Shown here one piece after another: positions 17,603 to 25,572 of a DNA stretch of 64,000 nucleotides. Origin of the DNA: Planctomycetales bacterium ZRK34 (lineage in GTDB: Bacteria > Planctomycetota > Phycisphaerae > Phycisphaerales > Zrk34). Position 1 is the stretch's first letter. Each line of letters begins with the position of its first letter. The notes beneath the pieces were generated by a model. It worked only from the letters and a program-made list of their open reading frames with translations. It was not told the DNA's origin and made no database searches. Position numbers and translations under genes: made by a program. The stretch spans positions 1,736,001 through 1,800,000 of the forward strand of contig CP050848.1 of the NCBI GenBank assembly GCA_014873095.1, read 5' to 3'.

Positions 17603-18301
17603 TATTCAATTTTCTAATTTTGACCCCATTGCGGCGAGCGCAAAAAAACAGGCGCTCGGCCGGGTGAACCGAGCGCCCTAAGGAGTCCGGGCGTGCGGGA
17701 GTTCACGCCCGAGAAGGTCAGTCGCGGCGTGGGGGACGTCACACCGCGGCGGCAAGGCGAACAGAGATGGGTAATTCGCCGCCTCGCCTTGACCGATAGT
17801 GATACGCCCGGTGATCGGAAAATGTTCACCCGTCGCCCGGCCGCCTGCCGATGCATCAAAATGGGGTAAACCCGAAGCCCGCTTCCTGCCGATATGGACG
17901 GTTCGGCAAGCGGAAGTGCCAAGGTGGCACAAAAGGCCCGACTACGGATTACCCGTATACCGATTCCCGGACGGGGATTACGGGCGACACTCAGAACATG
18001 CTGTCAATAAAAGGCTTTATGTCACAATCAGGCGGTTTCAAAAAAGGGGATGCCCTGACGGTGGAAAAATAAATTTCACGCGCATATGCAACTTTTCCCT
18101 TCCTCCTGCACCTAAATGTGGTAGATTGTGGTCCCAGCCTTATGCACGGGACCCTGATAAGTCAAAGCCCGCTGCGACCATGGCATGAAAATTGCCATAG
18201 AAAAATAGTCAGAATGCTGACAAACCCACGCCGAATTATGGCGTAAAACAGGTACGGTGGTCACGGTTGGCTCATAGGGAGCCATGGTCCACTGGAGATT
18301 C
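17603..18301. other. Intergenic region without recognised gene upstream of a sigma factor
   Basis: The 699-bp stretch holds a hairpin at 17651-17677, then about 600 bases with no convincing coding frame; a 129-codon frame at 17799-18188 has no RBS and an arbitrary-looking composition. Several short inverted repeats (for example GTGCC and GGCAC near 17918-17932) and AT-rich patches occur between 17990 and 18240. I could not match it to a known structured RNA. It could hold a long 5' leader or a small RNA for the sigma-factor gene downstream. Confidence 0.5.
17651..17677. terminator. Hairpin after mnmA
   Basis: The arms GGCGCTCGG (17651-17659) and CCGAGCGCC (17669-17677) form a perfect 9-bp stem with loop CCGGGTGAA. 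A run of seven A precedes it, so on the minus strand it is followed by a U-tract; on the plus strand no T-run follows. Confidence 0.55.
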
Positions 18302-19336
18302 ATGATGTCTACGAGCACGATTAAATCAGGAAGCCCCCTGGATCACATCAACCGTCGCCGGAAGGTGGCGGTCAAGCCCTCGGCAGCGCAGCTGTCGCCG
18401 CGTGAACAGGAGCAACTCAAGGTCATTCTCGACGAAGAGATGGACTACGTCACCGACGAGGCGTTCAGCAAGTCTAACGCCTACAAGAAGCTCTTCGACG
18501 AGGCGCCCGAGATTCCCAAGCCCAACACCAGTTGGTACCACCCGGTGATGGAGGATCTGTCCTCCACGCCGAACATGAAATCGGTGGTCAACGTGGTGCT
18601 TACCGCCAAGCAGGAGCAGGCGCTGTTTCTGCAGTTCAACTATGCCCGCTACCGCGTGGCGAAGCTGCAGAAGAAGGTGGCCGGCAAGTCGGTCTCCAAC
18701 GAAGACGCCCGCGAACTGCTCAAGTGGCACGACATGGCCTCGCTGCTGCGTGACCAGATCGCCCAGTCGAACCTGGCGCTGGTGCTGGCGATGGCCAAGC
18801 GCGTCCGCCACAGCGACATGGACTTCGCCGATCTCATCAGCGAAGGTAATATGGCCCTGCTTCGCGCCATCGATAAATTCAACGTGGCCCGCGGGTTCAA
18901 GTTCTCGACCTACGCCTGCCGCGCGATCCTCAAGGCCTTTTCCCGCTCGGGCATGAAGCACAGCCAGTACCGGCAGCTTTTCCCCACGGACTTCGACCCG
19001 GCCCTGGAACGCAGCGACTTCACCCGTCGCAAGTTCGACGAGCACGAAGGCGACTGCGCCCACGAGGTGCTCCGCATCGTCGAGTCCAACAAGGCGGACC
19101 TGACCGACGTCGAGCAGGCGGTGATCCACCACCGCTTCGCCCTGAATCGTCACAAGGATGAAACCGCCGAGGCCCTGACCCTCGAGCAGGTCGGCCAGAT
19201 CGTCGGCCTGACCAAGGAGCGCGTCCGCCAGATCCAGAACAAGGCCCTGGAAAAGATTCGCGCCACCCTTGAGCTGGATTACCTGGACGGCCCGGAATCC
19301 GAAGAGCCCAAGACGATCCACAAGGCCCGTCAGTAA
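18302..19336 (+). CDS. RNA polymerase sigma-70 family factor (region 2/region 4)
   Basis: The start at 18302 (or 18305) follows CTGGAG; product about 344 residues. Region 2 is clear: SNLALVLAMAKRV, FADLISEGNMALLRAIDKFNVARGFKFSTYACRAI is typical of regions 2.1-2.4 including the -10 recognition helix. Region 4 appears near the C-terminus as LTLEQVGQIVGLTKERVRQIQNKALEKIR, the -35 recognition helix-turn-helix. Region 3 is short. The roughly 120-residue N-terminal part, rich in charged residues, has no clear region 1.1. It is shorter than RpoD and longer than ECF factors, so it is probably an alternative or secondary sigma factor. A strong terminator follows. Confidence 0.9.
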   Translation: MMSTSTIKSGSPLDHINRRRKVAVKPSAAQLSPREQEQLKVILDEEMDYVTDEAFSKSNAYKKLFDEAPEIPKPNTSWYHPVMEDLSSTPNMKSVVNVVLTAKQEQALFLQFNYARYRVAKLQKKVAGKSVSNEDARELLKWHDMASLLRDQIAQSNLALVLAMAKRVRHSDMDFADLISEGNMALLRAIDKFNVARGFKFSTYACRAILKAFSRSGMKHSQYRQLFPTDFDPALERSDFTRRKFDEHEGDCAHEVLRIVESNKADLTDVEQAVIHHRFALNRHKDETAEALTLEQVGQIVGLTKERVRQIQNKALEKIRATLELDYLDGPESEEPKTIHKARQ

Positions 19337-19365
19337 AACGGGTTCGACAATTCAAACACCCCTCG

Positions 19366-19392
19366 CCCCCGGCTTCGGCTGGGGGTTTTTTT
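19366..19392 (+). terminator. Rho-independent terminator of the sigma-70 gene
   Basis: The arms CCCCCGGC and GCTGGGGG (one G-T pair) with loop TTCG are followed by seven T. It begins 29 bases after the stop codon of the sigma-70 gene. Confidence 0.9.
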
Positions 19393-19402
19393 GTGGCATT
19401 TC

Positions 19403-19453
19403 AATAGCCGCGACCTGACAGGTCGCGGACCGCGATCCGTTGGATCGCGGCTG
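19403..19453. repeat. Paired-hairpin intergenic repeat, family A copy 2
   Basis: After AATAG, the first hairpin (19408-19428, arm CCGCGACCT, loop GAC) is identical to that of copy 1. The second (19430-19450) has arm CCGCGATCC and loop GTT. The loops can still pair through one G-U. It lies between the terminator and the ECF sigma gene. Confidence 0.85.
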
Positions 19454-19527
19454 AACAAATCCGTATTTTCCAAAATTTCCTGTCCAATCGCGGCCGCATC
19501 GATCATCTTCTACTGATGAGGCCCGTC

Positions 19528-20055
19528 ATGGACAAACGCGATCGCGTGGATGAATTCATTCGGCTGTTCACGGAGTTTGAACCCCGGGTGCATGCGTATG
19601 TGCTGTCGCTGACGCCGGACTGGACCGAAGCTGAGGAGATTCTGCAGGAGACCAACGCGGTGCTGTGGGCGAAGTTCGACGAATTCGAACCGGGCAGCAG
19701 CTTCTTCGCGTGGGCCTGTCAGATCGTGCGATTCAAGGTGATGGAATATCAGCGGTCGCGCGGCAGGCGCGGCATGCAGCTCGACCCGGCGGTGCTCGAA
19801 CAGATCGAAGCCGACACCGTGAGCATGGCCGACGAACTGGTCGATCGCCAGCGGGCGCTTTCCAGTTGCCTGGCGAAGCTGCCGGCCCGCGATCGTGATC
19901 TGATCCAGCGGCGATACATCGACAGCGCCACACCCCAGTCCGTCGCCCAGCAACTCGGGCGCACCACCGAAGCGGTGTACAAAGCCCTGCAGCGCATCCG
20001 CCGGGCTTTACACGAATGCATCACGCGAACGCTCCGCACCGAGGGCCGGGCATGA
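19528..20055 (+). CDS. ECF-type sigma factor (Rhodopirellula/Verrucomicrobium family)
   Basis: I take ATG 19528, preceded by GAGG at seven bases, over the ATG at 19516. The 175-residue protein has sigma region 2 (DWTEAEEILQETNAVLWAKFDEF, FFAWACQIVRFKVMEYQRS) and region 4 (LPARDRDLIQRRYIDSATPQSVAQQLGRTTEAVYKALQRIRRALHECI). This matches the planctomycete/verrucomicrobial ECF family that is encoded with FecR- or LamG-type anti-sigma proteins. Its stop codon overlaps the start of the FecR-like gene by four bases, so they are coupled. It probably directs transcription of the following exported-protein genes. Confidence 0.92.
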   Translation: MDKRDRVDEFIRLFTEFEPRVHAYVLSLTPDWTEAEEILQETNAVLWAKFDEFEPGSSFFAWACQIVRFKVMEYQRSRGRRGMQLDPAVLEQIEADTVSMADELVDRQRALSSCLAKLPARDRDLIQRRYIDSATPQSVAQQLGRTTEAVYKALQRIRRALHECITRTLRTEGRA

Positions 20056-21398
20056 ACGACCGCCTCGAACAACTCGCCGAGCGACTCTGCGAACAGCGCC
20101 TCGACGCCGCCGACCTCGACGCACTCAACGACCTGCTGCTCGATGACGAAGCCCGCCGCGACTACATCCGCCACGTGCATCTTCACGCCGCGCTGAAGCG
20201 GCAGGTCAGGCTTCAGGCAGAACCCGCAAGCCGCATGCTGAGACCGAGCCATTCATGGCGAGGCCGAAGCATCGGATGGCTCACCGCCGCCGCACTGATT
20301 GCGCTGGCCGTGACCGCCTGGTTTGTTTCATCATCCTTCACGACGCCGACCCAACCCCACGATTCGCAATCAACCGCCGTCGCGCTGCTGTCGGATACAC
20401 GCGACGCGGTGTTCGCCGAGGGCCAGGGCGCCATGCAGCTCGGGGCCGACCTGCCGCCGGGGCTGATCGATCTGCGCTCGGGGGCGGCACAGATGATGTT
20501 CAAGTCCACGGCGGTGGTTGATCTGACCGGGCCGTGCCGGTTGAAACTGACCGGGACTAACGCGGCGGAACTGATCGGCGGAACACTCAACGCCTACGTG
20601 CCCGAAGCGGCGCGCGGATTCGAGATACGCTGTCGCGGGCTTCGGCTGATCGATCACGGCACGCGCTTCGTCGTCGACGCGGCGCCGAGCGGCCCGGTGC
20701 GCATCCTCGTGACCGAAGGCCTCGTCGAACTGCGCACGCGCCTTGCCGGCGGCGATGAACAGTCGATCTGGCTCACCGCGATGCAGGCGCGGCAGTACGA
20801 CCCCGAGGCCGGTCGCATCAGCGAGCTGTCACCCGACGCGATGGTCAATACGAACAACCCCGTCGTGAATGCCGGCTTCGAAGATGCCGCCGAGGTGGCG
20901 ACACATGCTACCGCGTGGAAACTGCCGCACGATGTGCAGCGCCGCAGCGAGCAGGTTCGCAGCGGTTCGTATGCGATCTGCTGGACGCCGTCGGAGGATG
21001 TTCAGTCGCTGCAGATCCGCCAGGACAACCGCATGCCGATCACGCCCGCCCAGTGGGGCCGCACGATCAGCACGTCGGTCTGGGTGCAGGCCGAGCAGCT
21101 TGATCCGGACACGGGCATTGTCGTGAAGACCGCGTTCTTCGACGGCCTGCTCGGCGAAGGCGGCAAACTCATCGGCAGCGCCACCAGCGATCGAATGGTC
21201 GGCGACGCCACCGGCTGGCGGCAGATCAGCGTGCAGCAGGCCATTCCCGCCGGCGCCCGAAACATGAACTTCCAGATTCTGATCATCCCCTCGCATCGAA
21301 GCGGCGAACCGATCACAACATCGCCGGTGTATTTCGACGACGCCCGCATCGACATGCTGCCGATCGCAGCAACGCAAGAGCATTTTCAAGAGCAATGA
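20052..21398 (+). CDS. FecR-like anti-sigma regulator with C-terminal carbohydrate-binding-like domain
   Basis: The start at 20052 is set by the ATGA overlap with the ECF sigma stop; product 448 residues. The N-terminal cytoplasmic part (about 1-75) resembles ZAS/FecR sigma-binding segments (LNDLLLDDEARRDYIRH). One membrane helix (WLTAAALIALAVTAWFV) follows. The periplasmic FecR-type domain spans about 110-265 (RDAVFAEGQGAMQLG, GLRLIDHGTRFVVD). The last 180 residues (starting NPVVNAGFED) form a beta-rich domain with LQIRQDN, VKTAFFDG and SVQQAIP. The same domain recurs at the C-terminal end of the next gene product. Such a domain outside the membrane could sense the same ligand or partner as the exported protein. 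Confidence 0.85.
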   Translation: MNDRLEQLAERLCEQRLDAADLDALNDLLLDDEARRDYIRHVHLHAALKRQVRLQAEPASRMLRPSHSWRGRSIGWLTAAALIALAVTAWFVSSSFTTPTQPHDSQSTAVALLSDTRDAVFAEGQGAMQLGADLPPGLIDLRSGAAQMMFKSTAVVDLTGPCRLKLTGTNAAELIGGTLNAYVPEAARGFEIRCRGLRLIDHGTRFVVDAAPSGPVRILVTEGLVELRTRLAGGDEQSIWLTAMQARQYDPEAGRISELSPDAMVNTNNPVVNAGFEDAAEVATHATAWKLPHDVQRRSEQVRSGSYAICWTPSEDVQSLQIRQDNRMPITPAQWGRTISTSVWVQAEQLDPDTGIVVKTAFFDGLLGEGGKLIGSATSDRMVGDATGWRQISVQQAIPAGARNMNFQILIIPSHRSGEPITTSPVYFDDARIDMLPIAATQEHFQEQ

Positions 21399-21436
21399 GA
21401 CCCCGGAAAATGAGCCACCCGGAAGGAGCAAGAGTC

Positions 21437-22756
21437 ATGTCTGATTTTCGTAACGCGTGTTCGAAGTTTCGAGTGTTCAGTTCACTGGCCGCCGCCTGCC
21501 TGATGACCTCCGCCTCGCTGGGCGCGACGTATCAACTGCAGAACGGCGCCACCGTCAACGGCAGCACCTACACCGGCGCGGAAGACACGTACATCGAACG
21601 TGACGATTCCGGCTTCGGTTCCGACCCGGACATCGAAAACAAGAACTTCGGTTCCGCCGCCACGCTGAAGCTGTTTAACCGCGGGTCGCGCGAAGCGCTG
21701 GACCTGCTGCGTTTCGACCTGAGCCCGATCGGGTTCGACCGCGTGGTGTCCGCCAAGCTCGTGCTGACCACGCAGTTCCTCAACGACGGCATCGTCACCA
21801 GTCCGGACAACAACGTGCAGGTGTCGAGCATCGGCGCGGCGGACGCCGACTGGGTCGCCGGCACATCGACCGCCGCCACCGAAGTCGGCGCTTCCAACTG
21901 GCTGTACAAACAGCACGACACCGTCGACTGGTCGAACGCGCCCGGCGGCAATGACAACCCCGGTATCGCCACCTCCGCAGCGCTGGCCACCGCAACGATG
22001 GCTTCTACCAACAACACCACCGAGCTGGTTTTCTCCGACGCCTCGTTCCTGACTGACTGGGCCCGCACCCCATCGACAAACGCCGGCTTCCTGGTCAACT
22101 CGACGAACTCCGACGATTATCTCATCTCCAATGCTTTCTACAGTTCCGACGCCGCCACCGCTTCGGTGCGTCCGATGCTCGAGTTGGAAACCACGCCCAA
22201 CCAGGTGTTCAACCCCGGCTTCGAAGAGTCCGGCGGCGCGGCGACCAACGCCACCAACTGGAACCAACCCGCCGGCGCGACGCGCAGCGACGAGATCGTC
22301 CACTCCGGCGACTGGTCCATGAAGTGGGACGCCTCGCTACAGGGCAGCACCGGGGTGCTCCAGATCCGCCAGGACAACATAATGGACGTGACGCCCGACA
22401 TGTGGGGCGAAACCATCGAGACCTCCGTCTGGATCTACCAGGATCTGATCACCAGTGGCACGTCCGCCGCGGTGAAGACCGCCTTCTTCGACGGTGGCGG
22501 CAACATCGGCGACGCCACCAGCGACTTCGTGTCGCCCGGGGGCAGCGGGTGGGTTCAGGTCAGCGTCCAGCAGGTCGTCCCCGTCGATGCCATCACCATG
22601 AACATCCAACTCATCCTCAACGGCGCTTCCACCAGCAACGATTCGATCGTCTACTACGACGACGCGTCGATCACCTTCGTCAACACGATTCCGACCCCCG
22701 CCGCATTGCCCGCGGGGCTGGCGCTCGTCGGGATGCTGGCGATGCGCCGCAAATAG
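21437..22756 (+). CDS. Exported DNRLRE-domain protein with PEP-CTERM-like sorting tail
   Basis: The start at 21437 follows GGAAGGAG. The 439-residue protein has a signal peptide (SSLAAACLMTSASLGA). A DNRLRE-type beta domain follows (EDTYIERDDSGFGSDPD, EALDLLRFDLSPI, ASVRPMLELE, about residues 40-260). Next comes a domain shared with the preceding anti-sigma protein (NPGFEESGG, LQIRQDN, VKTAFFDG, SVQQVVP, about 265-415). The tail IPTPAALPAGLALVGMLAMRRK has a proline motif, hydrophobic stretch and basic end like PEP-CTERM sorting signals. It is probably a surface protein and an output of the adjacent ECF sigma system. Confidence 0.85.
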   Translation: MSDFRNACSKFRVFSSLAAACLMTSASLGATYQLQNGATVNGSTYTGAEDTYIERDDSGFGSDPDIENKNFGSAATLKLFNRGSREALDLLRFDLSPIGFDRVVSAKLVLTTQFLNDGIVTSPDNNVQVSSIGAADADWVAGTSTAATEVGASNWLYKQHDTVDWSNAPGGNDNPGIATSAALATATMASTNNTTELVFSDASFLTDWARTPSTNAGFLVNSTNSDDYLISNAFYSSDAATASVRPMLELETTPNQVFNPGFEESGGAATNATNWNQPAGATRSDEIVHSGDWSMKWDASLQGSTGVLQIRQDNIMDVTPDMWGETIETSVWIYQDLITSGTSAAVKTAFFDGGGNIGDATSDFVSPGGSGWVQVSVQQVVPVDAITMNIQLILNGASTSNDSIVYYDDASITFVNTIPTPAALPAGLALVGMLAMRRK

Positions 22757-22759
22757 AAC

Positions 22760-22805
22760 TAGCCGCGATGCAACGCATCGCGGTCCGCGAATCGTTGATT
22801 CGCGG
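22760..22805. repeat. Paired-hairpin intergenic repeat, family A copy 3
   Basis: TAG is followed by two hairpins: arm CCGCGATGC with loop AAC (22763-22783) and arm CCGCGAATC with loop GTT (22785-22805). The loops are exactly complementary. The stems differ from copies 1 and 2 by compensating changes while the CCGCG foot is kept. Confidence 0.85.
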
Positions 22806-22816
22806 CCATTGGATAA

Positions 22817-23626
22817 ATGCTCATGCGCCGTGATGGCTTCACACTCATCGAACTGCTGGTCGTGATCAGCATCATCGCCCTGCTGATCGCGATCCTGCTG
22901 CCGGCCCTGGAGCAGGCGCGCTACACCGCCCGCCTGACCGGCTGCGCGGCGCGCATGCACAGCATCGGCACAGCCGTGATGACCTATGCCGCCGGCAATC
23001 GCGGGGCCTATCCCCGACGGTCGGTCGCGATGGACACCTCCAACTGCAAGTGGACCAAGCTGCAGTTCAAAGCCACCAACGGCACACGCTGGGACGACCG
23101 CCCGAAGCTGCGGCCGTACCTGCCGATCACGATGTTTCACTGCCCGTTTTCCGTGCCGGATGATGAAGACCTCGAAGCCGCCATCGACGACATCGATCTG
23201 CAGGATGTACACGGCAGCTATTCGATGTATTTCGGATCGCAGCTCGTGCAGGGCGATCACTCTACAGACATGCTCAAAACCAGCGACCGCGCGATGCGCT
23301 ACGACGGCAATCGCTTCACGACGCTGCTGGCCGATGTCGACTGGCACTGGGCCGGGGCCGGCGGGTTGGTCGGTCGCTCGTTTTCACACCCGGACAAGGG
23401 CGCCAATGCCACGGCACGCTTCCGGTCGTACGCCACGAGCTTTCAGTATTTCAGCAAATGGTTTGGCAAAGCGGAGCGCGGCCCGCTGGATCGCAACTTC
23501 CTTTACTCCGACAGTTCCGTCGAGCTGATCACCGAGATCACCTGGGATGACAACCGCATGGTTCAGGTTCCCGCCCGCAACAGCGCCCCGGCCGGGCTCG
23601 AATACAACTACCTGCCGCCGAAGTGA
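22817..23626 (+). CDS. Type IV prepilin-like / pseudopilin protein
   Basis: The 269-residue protein begins with a short basic leader (MLMRRD) followed by [10 protein letters not shown], the prepilin peptidase cleavage and methylation site, and a hydrophobic helix to about residue 35. The rest is a soluble globular domain with conserved-looking aromatic residues. Such proteins are numerous in planctomycetes and are processed by a PilD-type peptidase; whether they form pili, secretion pseudopili or surface sheets is uncertain. There is no good RBS, and the paired-hairpin repeat sits 11 bases upstream. It is probably part of the ECF-controlled group. Confidence 0.85.
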   Translation: MLMRRDGFTLIELLVVISIIALLIAILLPALEQARYTARLTGCAARMHSIGTAVMTYAAGNRGAYPRRSVAMDTSNCKWTKLQFKATNGTRWDDRPKLRPYLPITMFHCPFSVPDDEDLEAAIDDIDLQDVHGSYSMYFGSQLVQGDHSTDMLKTSDRAMRYDGNRFTTLLADVDWHWAGAGGLVGRSFSHPDKGANATARFRSYATSFQYFSKWFGKAERGPLDRNFLYSDSSVELITEITWDDNRMVQVPARNSAPAGLEYNYLPPK

Positions 23627-23628
23627 CT

Positions 23629-23762
23629 AACCACCAAGGCTCCAAGGACACCAAGAAAGCATGTTGACAGGATGAACAGGATAAAAGCAGCTTGCGCTGG
23701 CATCCTGTTCATCCTGTCAACATGTCTTTATTCTTCTTCGTGTCCTTGGAGCCTTGGTGGTT
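23629..23762. repeat. Two nested inverted repeats (families G and C) in a convergent gap
   Basis: Outer arms at 23629-23657 (beginning AACCACCAAGGCTCC) and 23734-23762 are inverted with one mismatch. Inner arms at 23660-23682 (beginning CATGTTGACAGG) and 23702-23724 are perfect over 23 bp. Together they fill the gap between the prepilin gene and the convergent membrane-protein gene. Confidence 0.92.
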
Positions 23763-23781
23763 CATCCCAACGGCAAGCACA

Positions 23782-24552
23782 TCACGCCGCTTCGGGTTTG
23801 CCCGCGGGGGCGCCGGCTTTCTTGGGGGGCGGTGTCTTCTTGAGCCCGCCGAACTGATGCTGGAGCACCAGCCCGATCACTGCCGGCACGATCACCAGCA
23901 TCGGTATGATCATCGGCTTTTTCGCCAGTGAGTTGGTGATGCCTTCACGCAGGCCGTCGATCTGCAGCAGCAGCGCCATGATGCCGAGCACGCAAAGCGT
24001 CGCACCGGAAAAGCTGGTGAACAGCACCACCGCCAGTTCGAAGAGGATGAAGCTGAGCAGCCCCAGCGTCAGCAGGCCGAACAGCGCGCCGATCCACGGG
24101 GTCTGCTCGTTGAGTGTGAAGCCATGCGACGACATCTGCGCGACGAACCCCGTCCAGGCGTTGGCGCCGATGAACGCCCCGGCCAGTCCGCCCGCCACGG
24201 CGACGGCGTATTTCATCAGCGGCCAGGCCACCACCGCCAGCAACACACCCAGGCAGCCGGCCACGATGACTTCGGCCTCGACGGTCTGTCCGAGTTTGTA
24301 CCCGACGCTGATGCCGGTGATCAGTGCGATGAGAATGACCACGCCCTTGTACAGGCGGAAGCCCTGCAGCATGCACACCAGGCCGATCGCGACAAATACC
24401 GCCGCCATCACGACGGGCAGGTTCGCCAGCTTGGCCATGAGCTGATCGGGCTGTGCGAGAATGTCGACGCGGTCAAACAGGTGAGCGATCGTCGCGGCGG
24501 TGCCTTCGGTGGTGTTGGCGTCGGCGGCCTGGGCGAGCAGTGTGGTCCACAT
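23782..24552 (-). CDS. Polytopic membrane protein, unknown function (pair member 1)
   Basis: The start at 24552 follows GAGGAG and gives MWTTLLAQAADAN; the longer frame would run through repeat F. The 256-residue protein has about six to seven hydrophobic segments (VVMAAVFVAIGLVCM, GVVILIALITGISVG, VIVAGCLGVLLAVVAW, GGLAGAFIGA, WIGALFGLLTLGLLSF, IIPMLVIVPAVIGLVL) and a Pro/Lys/Ala-rich C-terminal tail. No enzymatic motif is visible. The next gene upstream on the same strand has the same style of topology, so they probably function together. Confidence 0.7.
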   Translation of the reverse strand: MWTTLLAQAADANTTEGTAATIAHLFDRVDILAQPDQLMAKLANLPVVMAAVFVAIGLVCMLQGFRLYKGVVILIALITGISVGYKLGQTVEAEVIVAGCLGVLLAVVAWPLMKYAVAVAGGLAGAFIGANAWTGFVAQMSSHGFTLNEQTPWIGALFGLLTLGLLSFILFELAVVLFTSFSGATLCVLGIMALLLQIDGLREGITNSLAKKPMIIPMLVIVPAVIGLVLQHQFGGLKKTPPPKKAGAPAGKPEAA

Positions 24553-24580
24553 GGGTGCGTCTCCTCGAAGCGGAGTTCTG

Positions 24581-24653
24581 AGTTTAAAGTTCAAAAGTTC
24601 AAAGCGGTCACGCGACCTGCGCCTTTGAACTTTCAACTTTGAACTTTAAAACT
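24581..24653. repeat. AT-rich inverted repeat (family F)
   Basis: AGTTTAAAGTTCAAAAGTTC (24581 onward) returns in near-perfect inverse at 24623-24653 as CTTTGAACTTTCAAC and following. The 18-bp centre is GC-rich. It lies between the two polytopic membrane-protein genes. Confidence 0.85.
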
Positions 24654-24667
24654 TCCTGCGTGCACCC

Positions 24668-25480
24668 TTACTTATCGGTTCGAGGCCGGAAGATTGTCCA
24701 CTGAATCAAAGCTCCGATAATCGTGGCCGCCACGACGGTCACAACCATGCCGCGCGCGGTGCCGGGCATGATGTCCATCGACAGGTGGGTCTCGGTCAGG
24801 CGGCCGATTCCGCCGATCATCATCAGCACACCGACCATTGCCGTGGTGATCGCCGCGCCGAAGCTCGGAAAGATCAACCCGAGCACGAGCCCGAGAATGC
24901 CCGCCGCCCCGCAGAGGCTGACCAGCGTCACGCGCGCCGAAACCTCCATCGCCCCCCACCACTCGCTCGCCGCGGCGCGAACACCGTCGGCGCCTTCCTG
25001 CAGCGGTTCGCTGAGCGACTTGAGCTTCAGCGCCGCATCGTTGCTGTCGGCATCGGCCTGGACGGTTTCGACGATCGCCTCGGCGACCGTGTGATACGTC
25101 TGCACGATCGGCTCTTCGATCGCCGGCCCGGTCTGCCCCTGGGCGATCAGCAATCCCACCGGGGCCGCCACCGCCAGCAACGTGCCCAGCAGCAATCCCA
25201 TGCCCAGTCGAAACAGCGCAAAGCCGAGCGCCGCGCCGACGACCGCCCCGATGATCACAAACGCCACCGCCGGCCACTCGGCGAAAAATGTCTTCGCTGC
25301 CGCCAGTCCAAACAGTGCCCCGCCGACCAGCCCCACGACCGCAAACATCGGCCGGACCATGCGACGCCCGAAAAAGAACAGAATCAGGCCCATCAGTCCG
25401 AGCCAGATCAGCAGGCCGTCCAGCCACCACCAGGGCATCTGGATCAGCACGTCGCCGAATCGCAAGTCGTAGGTTTGCAT
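24668..25480 (-). CDS. Polytopic membrane protein, unknown function (pair member 2)
   Basis: The start at 25480 follows TGAGGT and gives MQTYDLRFGDVLIQMPWWW. The 270-residue protein has N-terminal helices (LLIWLGLMGLILFFFG, MFAVVGLVGGALFG, AVAFVIIGAVVGAALGF, LLLGTLLAVAAPVGLLIA), a soluble central segment of about 75 residues with helical, acidic character, and three further helices (VTLVSLCGAAGILGLVLG, TTAMVGVLMMIGG, MVVTVVAATIIGALI). No family was recognised. It is divergent from pheA. Confidence 0.7.
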   Translation of the reverse strand: MQTYDLRFGDVLIQMPWWWLDGLLIWLGLMGLILFFFGRRMVRPMFAVVGLVGGALFGLAAAKTFFAEWPAVAFVIIGAVVGAALGFALFRLGMGLLLGTLLAVAAPVGLLIAQGQTGPAIEEPIVQTYHTVAEAIVETVQADADSNDAALKLKSLSEPLQEGADGVRAAASEWWGAMEVSARVTLVSLCGAAGILGLVLGLIFPSFGAAITTAMVGVLMMIGGIGRLTETHLSMDIMPGTARGMVVTVVAATIIGALIQWTIFRPRTDK

Positions 25481-25572
25481 GTTGACCTCAGTCGCTACAT
25501 TGACCGGACCCGGCGGTGATCTACAATGGCAGGCCGCCGCGTCGTGATATCCGCGGTGGGGCATTGTAACCG

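Noticed and set aside
17799..18188. 129-codon frame in the gap before the sigma-70 gene
   Set aside because: No RBS, no domain or signal, and composition unlike neighbouring genes.
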